Part shown: piece by piece, positions 57,057-64,000 of the stretch | How the letters are laid out: each line of letters opens with the position of its first letter | Numbering within the stretch: position 1 is the first letter of the stretch | DNA from: Aureococcus anophagefferens | Taxonomy: Eukaryota > Sar > Pelagophyceae > Pelagomonadales > Pelagomonadaceae | Direction of reading: 5' to 3' | Assembly (NCBI RefSeq): GCF_000186865.1 | Contig: NW_008705572.1 | Location: forward strand, 1-64,000 | DNA: 64,000 nucleotides | Translations under genes and position numbers: made by a program | The notes under the pieces: model-generated | Database searches by the model: none | Seen by the model: only the letters and a program-made list of their open reading frames with translations | Told to the model about the DNA's origin: nothing

Positions 57057-60000
57057 ATGTCCGACAGCGAGTCGGAGGAGCCGTTAAGCGACGAGGAGAC
57101 GAAGGAGGAGCCGGGCCCGCCGGAGGAGTTGCGCGTACTCTTCGCGGCGGCGGAGTACGGCCGCGCGGACATCGTCGCGTCGGCGGCGAAGTCGCTCCAG
57201 GAGAAGCTCGAGGCGCCCGGCGACCCCGTCGACCTGGGCCGCGTCCTCGGCGACGCGACGAACGACGCGGGCGCGCACCTCCTGCAGGTCGCGTGCGACC
57301 ACGGCAAGGTCGACGCCGTGCGCGCGCTGCTGAGGGTGGGCGCGTACCCGCCCGTGGCCGCGCCGGCGGCCTGGCTCAGGGACGGCACGCCCTGCCGCGC
57401 GGCGGCGCACGCGGAGCTCATGCAGCAGGTCGCGCTCGGCGACGTGTCGCGCGTCGAGAAGTGCCTCGCGCTCCTCGGACCGTCGCCGCTCCTCAGCGAC
57501 TGCGCGCCCTTCGGCGGCGACGGCCCGCTCCACTGGGCCGCGTCCTTCGGCCAGGTCGCGCCCCTCGAGGCGTTGTTGGCCGCCGGCGTCGCCGCGGACG
57601 CGCTCAACGACGACGGCGTCACGCCGCTCCACGAGGCCGCGAAGGCCAACCACGGGGAGTGCGTCGAGAAGCTCGTCGCCGCGGGCGCGGACGTCGCCCT
57701 CGCCGTCGCCGAGGGCACGAACGCGGGCAAGCGCGCCTGCGACCTCGCGACGAAGCCGGACGTCCAGGCGGCCTGCGCCGCGCCCGAGCCGCCGCCGAAG
57801 AAGGCGGCCGCGGCGCCGGCCGCGGCGCCGGCCGCGGCGCCGCGGCCCGCGGAGGGCGCCGACGGCGCCGCGCGGTGCCGCGCGCCCCTCGTCTGGCCGC
57901 CGCCGCGGCGCTGCCGCCTGCTGCGGGGCGCGCCGGACCTGAGGCTCGGCGGGCCGTCGATCGTCGTCGGCGTCGAAGATCCGGACACCGCCGAGGCGGC
58001 GTACGCGTCCGCGCTCCGCACTTTACGGGTGGAGATCGGCGCGCGCTTCGCCGTCGTCGTGGGCCCGCTGGGCGAGCCCCACGACGTGAGCTTCCGGCTC
58101 TGCGCGCGGTCCACGGGCGGGCCCGAGAGTTACCGGATCCTCGTCGCGCGCGGCGCGGCCGCCGTCGTCGGCGCGGACGCCGCGGGGCTCAAGCACGGCG
58201 CGTCGACGCTCGCGCAGCTCCTGCGCTTCCACGCGTCCTGCGCGACGGAGGCCGGCGGGTCGTCGACGGTCTTCAAGCTGCCCGCGCTGGCCATCGACGA
58301 CGGGCCCGACGCCTCCGTCCGCGCGGGCCTCGTCGACGTCCGCGGCGCCGCCGCGCCGCGGGCCGCGCAGGTCGACGACGACGCGCGGCGCCTCGCGTCC
58401 TGGCGCCTCAACGCGCTCTTCGTGCTCTGCGACGGCGCGGGCATGGACGCGTTCGACGGCGACGCCGCGCGCGCGGCGGGCGGTCCCGTCGCGGGCGACG
58501 CCGACGCCGGGGAGGACACGCGGGGCTTCTTCGGCCGCCGCTTCCGCGCCGCGCCGCCGCCCCGGGCGCCCGCGGTCCCGGAGCCCGCGCCCTTCCCCTG
58601 GCACAGCGCCGACGGCGGCGACGGCTACGTCGACTGCGAGCCCGACCCCGCGCTCCGACCCGACGGGACGTCGACGCCCGCGTGCGGCGCGCTCGCCGCG
58701 CGCTGCGCCGCGCGCCACGTCGCCTGCATCCCGACGGTCGTCGTCGCGCCGGGCGGCGACGCCGCGGCCTGCGTCGCGGACCTGGTGGCCGCGTGCCGCC
58801 GCTTCGGGTCGAGGGAGTGCTGCGTGCGCTTCGAGGCGCGCGTCGGCGACGACGACGCGCGCGCGCACCTCCGCGCGGCGGCCGCGGCGCTGCCCGCGGC
58901 GACGGACTGCGCCGTGCTCTGGGTCTGGGGCGCGTCGGAGGCCGCCGAGGCCGAGGCCGCCGCCGTGCTCGAGGCCGCGACGCGCGAGTACGGCGCGCGG
59001 CCCCTGAGCCTCGCGGCGGTCCTCGACACGGCCGACGGCGACCCGACGGGCGGCGCGAAGCTCGCGCGGAAGCGGGCCAACGCCGCGGACGCCCTCGTCT
59101 GCGGCGGCGCCGACGGCGAGCGGCCCGCGGCGCTGCGCCAGGCGCCGCTCGTCGCGTCGCTGGTCGCGGCGGCGCGCGCGTGCCGCGCGGAGCGGTGCGG
59201 CGGGGTGGTCGTGATGGCCGCGCCGACGCAGAGCCCGAACGCCTGCTTCCCGAAGCCGTTGGCGGACGCGACGGCGTTGATCGGGGCGGGGTTGGCGTGG
59301 CGCGCGGACGCGGGCGCGGACGCGCCGAGCGCGGGCGGCGGCCGGTCGCTCTCGCAGGCGGAGCTCGAGGCGTTGACGGCCGCGCACCTCTGGCGCCTCG
59401 ACCCGCCGCGGCGCGACACGTCGGGCGACGCGTCGAACGTCGCGGACACGCAGTCGACGCAGCAGCGGCGCCTCACCTCGGCCGCGGCGGCCGTCGTCTG
59501 CGGCCGGTCCGAGCGCAGGGACCCCAAGTCCGACGGCCGCGGCCGGAGCCTCCTCGCGGAGTGCCAGCGCGGCGACCACTTCCACGCGCCGGCGCAGGAG
59601 CCCGACGGCCCGAGGCCGACGCCCGCGACGGTCCTCGACGACGAGGCCGCGCTCTGGCCGCCCGTCGCCGCGGCGCCCGCGGGAACGTCCGCGCGGGACG
59701 TCGCCGAGGCCTTCGTCGCGCGGCTCGCGCGGGAGGCGGACCTGGCCGCGTCGGGCGACGGGTCGCGCGCGGCGGACCTGCGGGCGCACCACCGGCGCCT
59801 CAGCGAGCTGCTCAAGGCGCCCTACGGCGAGGACGGCGACTTGGACCCGACGGCCGTGTGGAAGTGGCACCACGACGAGCTCGGCTTCTTCTTCAACCTC
59901 GACCGCGTCGTCGACGAGGACGACGGCGACGGCGACGGCGACGAACACGACGGCGACGACGACGACGGCGCCACGCCCGGCGCGCGGCGCCGGCGGCTCC

Positions 60001-60383
60001 GCGACGACGCGGACACGGCGCACGCGCGGCTCCGGCGCGTGCTCGACGAGCTCCACGTCGCCGTGGACCTCCTCCGCTGGATGGCGCGGCTCCGCCAGCT
60101 CCTATTGGCGCGCGCGACGCTCGACCCGGACCTCCCCGGGGACCCGGCGAAGCTGCTGGCCGCCGTGCCCAGTGGGACGCGGTCCGACGTCGCGAACCGG
60201 CTCCTCGAGCTCCTCCAGTGCGGCGCGGCCATCTGGGCCCGCCGCCACGCGCCCGCGGACGCGGCCGCGCGCGCCTTCGCGCCCGCGCCCGCGTTCCTCG
60301 CGGCCATCACCTTCGACCTCCCCAACTTCCAGTACGACGAGATCGAGCGCCTCATCCTCGCGACGTCCGTCGCCGCGCCCTAG
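57057..60383 (+). CDS. Ankyrin repeat - GH20 hexosaminidase-like fusion protein
   Basis: A 1108-aa protein from MSDSESEEPLSDEETKEEPG. Residues 20-240 hold ankyrin repeats (ELRVLFAAAEYGRADIVASA, GDGPLHWAASFGQVAPLEAL, DDGVTPLHEAAKANHGECVE). After a Pro/Ala linker, residues 275-420 match the GH20 N-terminal beta domain and catalytic-domain entry: ESYRILVARGAAAVVGADAA, GLKHGASTLAQLLRF (the G..yg..TL.QLL motif) and LPALAIDDGPDASVRAGLVD (cf. P..I.D.P.f..RG...D). The remaining part has GH20-like beta/alpha features (LASWRLNALFVLCD) but the Asp-Glu catalytic pair is not obvious. The C-terminus (about 850-1100) is helical. GH20 enzymes cleave terminal N-acetylhexosamines; with no signal peptide and with ankyrins, a cytosolic role is inferred. 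No introns seen. Confidence 0.66.
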   Translation: MSDSESEEPLSDEETKEEPGPPEELRVLFAAAEYGRADIVASAAKSLQEKLEAPGDPVDLGRVLGDATNDAGAHLLQVACDHGKVDAVRALLRVGAYPPVAAPAAWLRDGTPCRAAAHAELMQQVALGDVSRVEKCLALLGPSPLLSDCAPFGGDGPLHWAASFGQVAPLEALLAAGVAADALNDDGVTPLHEAAKANHGECVEKLVAAGADVALAVAEGTNAGKRACDLATKPDVQAACAAPEPPPKKAAAAPAAAPAAAPRPAEGADGAARCRAPLVWPPPRRCRLLRGAPDLRLGGPSIVVGVEDPDTAEAAYASALRTLRVEIGARFAVVVGPLGEPHDVSFRLCARSTGGPESYRILVARGAAAVVGADAAGLKHGASTLAQLLRFHASCATEAGGSSTVFKLPALAIDDGPDASVRAGLVDVRGAAAPRAAQVDDDARRLASWRLNALFVLCDGAGMDAFDGDAARAAGGPVAGDADAGEDTRGFFGRRFRAAPPPRAPAVPEPAPFPWHSADGGDGYVDCEPDPALRPDGTSTPACGALAARCAARHVACIPTVVVAPGGDAAACVADLVAACRRFGSRECCVRFEARVGDDDARAHLRAAAAALPAATDCAVLWVWGASEAAEAEAAAVLEAATREYGARPLSLAAVLDTADGDPTGGAKLARKRANAADALVCGGADGERPAALRQAPLVASLVAAARACRAERCGGVVVMAAPTQSPNACFPKPLADATALIGAGLAWRADAGADAPSAGGGRSLSQAELEALTAAHLWRLDPPRRDTSGDASNVADTQSTQQRRLTSAAAAVVCGRSERRDPKSDGRGRSLLAECQRGDHFHAPAQEPDGPRPTPATVLDDEAALWPPVAAAPAGTSARDVAEAFVARLAREADLAASGDGSRAADLRAHHRRLSELLKAPYGEDGDLDPTAVWKWHHDELGFFFNLDRVVDEDDGDGDGDEHDGDDDDGATPGARRRRLRDDADTAHARLRRVLDELHVAVDLLRWMARLRQLLLARATLDPDLPGDPAKLLAAVPSGTRSDVANRLLELLQCGAAIWARRHAPADAAARAFAPAPAFLAAITFDLPNFQYDEIERLILATSVAAP

Positions 60384-60590
60384 GCGGCGCGGCGCGTGCG
60401 TAAAGGAGCGCGTGAAAGGAGCTGGCAAGTTAGCTGGCGGCGGCTCGGCCGGGCGTCGCGGAGCGACAAAACGTTGCATGCAGAGTCTCTGCCAGAGACG
60501 CTGTCTCTAGTCCTCTAGACGCTAGGATTTCTTCAAAGTTTGTGTTTCATTCCGGACCAGGGTATCCACTTCAAGTTACGACCTGTGAAC

Positions 60591-61445
60591 TTACAAAATA
60601 CACCATCGATACAGCGCCGCGACCACCGCCGCAGCGAGGGCGACGCGACAGGCGGCGAGGTGGCGGAGGAGGAAGTAGGGCTGGAGGACCGTGATGTACC
60701 TGTAGCGCCGGTCGGAGCGCAGGTACGCGGCGACGTTCGGCCGCGCGGCGACGGCGTCCCGGAAGCGCGCGAGGCCGGGCCGGCCGCGAAACGCGGCGCG
60801 CGCGCCGTAGACCTCGGCGTAGACGTCCAGCGCGTCGAAGACGACGAAGTCCGCGTAGAGGAAGCGTCTCTGGAACGATGAGCGGAGCGGAACGCCAAGC
60901 ACGACGAGCTCGCCCGCGCGCAAGCGCAGCAGCTCGGGCTGCATGCTGAAGCCCTTCGGGTACTTGCGATTCTCCCAGTCCGCGTACTCCCGGCCCTTGC
61001 CCTTGGCGTAGTTCGCGAAGAACTCCTTCTCCGTGGCGCGGAAGAGCCCCATCACGGAGCCGTCGAACAAGGGGAACGCGAAGGAGGCGCACCGCAGCCC
61101 CGCGAGCGCGAGCACGGGAGCGACGATCTGCGCCTCGGGCGTCGAGCACGCCTCCAGGAGCACCGCGTGCCGTTGTCGCCGCCGACGTCGACGGTCTCGA
61201 GCGGCGCGTCGTGCGTGTCGTCATCGGCGGCGACGTCGTCTTCGACGGCGAGGAGCCGCCGCGCTGCTTCGAGCGTCGAACTCGAGCGTCTCCGAGTCGA
61301 CGGGCGGGCCCGACGGTCAAGCCCCGGAAGGCTGCGACGCGGACCCGTTTCCCCCGTCGACGCCGAGGAGCTCGGGATCGCGTCGTGGCCGGCCGCGGAG
61401 TCGACCCGGTAGAGGAACGCGACGTGGCCGGTACCGCGTTCGGCG
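60591..61445 (-). CDS. GST C-terminal-domain-like protein (3' exon; one indel)
   Basis: An acceptor (AACTCGTAG) at about 61446 opens an exon reading VAERGTGHVAFLYRVDSAAG, then LEAARRLLAVEDDVAADDDT and LETVDVGGDNGTR; near 61167-61172 the frame shifts by one base (a missing G fits) to LLEACSTPEAQIVAPVLALA. The C-terminal part resembles the all-helical domain of glutathione S-transferases: FLYADFVVFDALDVYAEVYG, RPGLARFRDAVAARPNVAAY. It ends with a hydrophobic anchor (LAACRVALAAAVVAALYRW). GSTs conjugate glutathione; the N-terminal thioredoxin half is not recognisable here, so the call is tentative. The 5' exon may be the piece at 61448-61882. Confidence 0.42.
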
Positions 61446-61699
61446 ACCTACGAGTTTTTGAGACGTCGCGTTCGAGGCGCGCCGTCGCGTCGAACGATCG
61501 AGCGGTTTCCGGGCGGGCGTCGCGAGCCTCTCGTCGCGCGGCGCGTCGGCGCGCTCCTGGGACTTCCTGGACGGGTTTCCGCCGCACGGGCTCCCGAATT
61601 CGGGAACAGGGCAGGCGACGCCGACGGCCGTCTTGCCGATGTAAAGACAGGCCGCCGTGCCAGGAAAACCGCGTGGCGGCAGCGTAGCGAGCCCGCGTG

Positions 61700-61882
61700 G
61701 TTGAAGTGTCTCGTCGCGGGACGCGGCGACGCGCGTTCCGCCGGGATTACGGCCGCGTCCTCGGCGTCGTGGACGTTGCGGTACGCGAGGCCTCTGTCCT
61801 CGAGCGCCGAGGGCGCGGGCATGGCCTCGGCCGGCGAGCGGCCCCCGGGCTGCACGGCCTGCTCGAGCGCGGACACGCGCAT
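61700..61882 (-). CDS. Possible 5' exon of the GST-C-like gene
   Basis: From an ATG at 61882 the minus strand reads MRVSALEQAVQPGGRSPAEA, then GLAYRNVHDAEDAAVIPAE, with protein-like composition, before turning Arg/Pro-rich past about 61700. A splice to the acceptor near 61446 would be needed. No domain. Confidence 0.3.
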
Positions 61883-62009
61883 CGCTCTTCAGCGGCTGCC
61901 CATCTCTGTTAATCACGTGGATGTCACTGAACCTTGTTTGAGTGAAGTCAGCTTGCAGCGGTAAAAGACCTCCTCTCGATGGCGGGAGCCTGTTAGAGTG
62001 GACTTGCTG

Positions 62010-63692
62010 ATGCTCCGGTTCGGCGGGTCGCGCGTCGCGCCGCTGGAGGATAAAATCCGGGTAGTGGACCCTCTCCAGCCCCTTGTGCGTGGGAACACAC
62101 ACAACATCACGATACACTACCCGCTCTGGCTTCTGACCGTCAACGCCGGGCGCTACTGCCTCGGCAGCATACCGTGCCACAATTTGATCACGCTGAAGTG
62201 GGTGGCCGCGCAGACCGTCGACGGCGAGCCGGGCTGGGAGCGTCTTCGCGGCGAGACGCGCTGCGGACCCTACGTCGTCGGCTGGGTGTGGATCGGGTGG
62301 CACGGGTTCGGCCGCCACCACTTCTACGACTACATCCTGCGCCGCATCGACGAGGGCCGGGCGCACGGCGGCCCCAGCTTCGAGATCGAGGACGAGTACG
62401 ACAAGAACCTGATCACGCTGCGCCAGGTAGAGTTAGGCTACTACATGCACCTGGCGCTGGTCCCGGAGTACACGCGCCTGTTCAATTGCAGGAACAGGGG
62501 CAAGTCCGCGGAGCACAACCTCAGCGGCGACGCGCAGCGGGCGCTCCTCGTCGGGCGCACGGCGCTCATGTGCAGCGACGACTTCATCAAGCACTGCCTC
62601 CTCATCAAGGTGTTGCAGCCGCATGCGACGATGGCCGACACGCTCGACTACCCGCACCTGTTCGTCTGCCCCCTCGGCCGCGACGCCAAGGGCGGCCCGC
62701 AGTTCGAGGGCCTCCTCTTCTTCCTGCCCCGCGCCGTCGACGACCTCGGCTTCCACGACGGCGTCAACATCTGCGGCCTCGTCGCCGCCGGGGCCATGGA
62801 ATTGAAATTCCCGTTCCCTCGTGTCAACCTCTTCGACTTCGCCAAGATGATCCCCCTCGTCATCAAGATGCCCGCCTACAGCGAGTCGAACTGCAAGGCC
62901 GCGGGCGTGCTCTCGGGCGTCGCGGAGCTCGCGGGGTCGCTCGCGAGGTACGGAGAGAGCGACCTCAAGGTCACGAGCGAGCCGGGCAAGTTCACGGTGG
63001 AGCTCCGGGGCTTCCGGATCGCCGAGGGCGAGTCCTCGGTCTCCAAGATCAACCTCGACTTCCCCTCCCCCGCCGTCGACAACGACTTGTTCAAGACGGC
63101 CGTCGACCGGCAGCTCATCTTCGGCCACGCGGGCGGCGCCTCTCCGGACGACCGCGAGAAGTGGCAGGAGGGGAAGATCAAGGAGGTCCTGGAGCAGATT
63201 CCGCCGACGGCGGACGCCATGCAGCCGCTCGTCGACGGCCTCTTCGCGAACCGCGTCAGCTGCCGCGACGTCGCTACGGGGGCCTGGCTCGAGGAGGACG
63301 AGGAGCCGCCGGCGAACTTCGACTACGCGCGCTACACGGACGGCGCATTACTTCCCTGGGACAAGCGGCACGAGAACTTTGCGGAGACGGCGGAGGCGCT
63401 GCGCGTTACGTACAAGACCAAGATCCACCGCGTGTCGCAGCCGCACGTGACGGCCGATTATCTCACCAATATATGGATTGCAGGGCGGCGCGAAGCGAAG
63501 GACGCCGCGCAGCTGTGGCAAGAGCAGCGAGGCGAGGACCTAGACGATGTCAAGGAGACGCGCGAGCGCGCGAAGCCGCTGCCGACGCAAGCCTTCGTCA
63601 CCGGATGGTTTGGGGGGGTTAGATTCTCGGCACCGTCGCGGGCGCCGATCTCGCGCACGTGCAAGGAGAACCGCGGGTCGGACGAAGCCTAG
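62010..63692 (+). CDS. Unrecognised protein, about 560 aa
   Basis: The first ATG in frame is 62010 (MLRFGGSRVAPLEDKIRVVD); a stop lies close upstream, and a first exon elsewhere is possible. The protein is soluble, with good composition: ITIHYPLWLLTVNAGRYCLG, VVGWVWIGWHGFGRHHFYDY, YYMHLALVPEYTRLFNCRNR, GVNICGLVAAGAMELKFPFP and KFTVELRGFRIAEGESSVSK. No signal peptide or TM. After GWFGG (about 63618) the sequence becomes Arg/Ser-rich behind a run of seven G, so the true C-terminus may be near there (frameshift or splice). No family recognised; GC is a little below the window norm. Confidence 0.58.
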   Translation: MLRFGGSRVAPLEDKIRVVDPLQPLVRGNTHNITIHYPLWLLTVNAGRYCLGSIPCHNLITLKWVAAQTVDGEPGWERLRGETRCGPYVVGWVWIGWHGFGRHHFYDYILRRIDEGRAHGGPSFEIEDEYDKNLITLRQVELGYYMHLALVPEYTRLFNCRNRGKSAEHNLSGDAQRALLVGRTALMCSDDFIKHCLLIKVLQPHATMADTLDYPHLFVCPLGRDAKGGPQFEGLLFFLPRAVDDLGFHDGVNICGLVAAGAMELKFPFPRVNLFDFAKMIPLVIKMPAYSESNCKAAGVLSGVAELAGSLARYGESDLKVTSEPGKFTVELRGFRIAEGESSVSKINLDFPSPAVDNDLFKTAVDRQLIFGHAGGASPDDREKWQEGKIKEVLEQIPPTADAMQPLVDGLFANRVSCRDVATGAWLEEDEEPPANFDYARYTDGALLPWDKRHENFAETAEALRVTYKTKIHRVSQPHVTADYLTNIWIAGRREAKDAAQLWQEQRGEDLDDVKETRERAKPLPTQAFVTGWFGGVRFSAPSRAPISRTCKENRGSDEA

Positions 63693-63770
63693 GATGATAA
63701 GACCTAGTATCCCGCTGCTATACCTCCCAGCGGAGGTGAGGTCGCCACGCGTGCCAGACCCGGTGCCGTC

Positions 63771-64000
63771 GCCGGTTCGGCGCCGCGACGTCGTTCGTCG
63801 CGCACCGGGCGTCCGTGGCGTGGGTCGCGTCGCGGCCCGCGAGCGCGGGCGGCGCCAACGACGTCTGGGGCCCCGCGGGGAGCCGCGGCGCCGGGCGATC
63901 GACGTCTCGCCGCGCGCCGCGGCGGAACGCGCCGGTTCGGCGCCGCGACGTCGTTCGTCGCGCACCGGGCGTCCGTGGCGTGGGTCGCGTCGCGGCCCGC
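63771..64000. repeat. 70-bp direct repeat, 160-bp period, reaching the window end
   Basis: GCCGGTTCGGCGCCGCGACG... at 63771-63840 recurs exactly at 63931-64000. The second copy ends at the window edge, so this may be the start of a longer tandem array with a 160-bp unit. No gene was assigned between 63693 and 64000. Confidence 0.85.

Noticed and set aside
61458..61964. Plus-strand frame of 168 codons upstream of the 62010 gene
   Set aside because: Arg/Ala/Ser-rich, and the opposite strand gives a better exon-like reading with an acceptor site.

Overview
This window is nuclear DNA of a compact, very GC-rich unicellular eukaryote, most likely the pelagophyte (stramenopile) alga Aureococcus anophagefferens or a close relative. 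The reasons are long GC-rich exons packed tightly on both strands; a RimP-like protein whose N-terminus looks like a bipartite plastid-targeting signal with a conserved Phe; spliceosomal introns; and several families of short repeats that sit exactly as introns between 8-bp target-site duplications (introner elements), a feature known from this alga and from Micromonas. The species name is an inference. No rRNA, tRNA or CRISPR was seen.

Layout. 0-10 kb: RimP-like plastid factor, MATE transporter (frameshifted), a PPPDE/DeSI-like protein without its catalytic pair, a Pro/Gly-rich protein and a 1074-aa protein with a C-terminal FHA-like domain. 9.2-11.8 kb is gene-poor: two 11-bp minisatellites, degenerate duplications and exon-like remnants. 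11.8-23.3 kb: phytanoyl-CoA-dioxygenase-like protein, NhaA antiporter, RRM/SAP protein, a mucin-like Pro/Thr/Ser protein, an MgtE-type Mg2+ transporter and a small secreted protein. 23.4-31.6 kb: a KCNH/CNG-type K+ channel, a RalGAP-beta-like gene split by introner elements, and a CCCH/GRF zinc-finger protein. 32-36.6 kb: a type II membrane Pro/Thr-rich protein with at least nine introns, several of them repeats. 36.9-37.6 kb: a tandem array of decayed hydroxymethylbilane-synthase (HMBS) fragments, about 3 kb upstream of an intact but atypical HMBS gene (40.1-41.1 kb). 37.9-45 kb: two unrecognised genes flanking a long fold-back, the HMBS gene, an ABCG transporter full of repeat introns, and a GH16 glucanase-like enzyme. 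45-64 kb: a large SAM/EF-hand protein crossing an assembly gap, an ankyrin protein of lower GC, a P5-type ATPase missing its catalytic core, an ankyrin-GH20 fusion, a GST-C-like gene and an unrecognised gene.

The genes do not form one pathway. The unifying theme is intron gain. At least three repeat families (A, C, D) are flanked by 8-bp direct repeats; the element end supplies the AG acceptor, the duplicated target supplies a GT or GC donor, and splicing regenerates the uninterrupted reading frame. I checked the frames by hand at A1, A2, A3, A4, A5, C1, C2 and D1-D4. Homology calls are from motif recognition only; no search was run.
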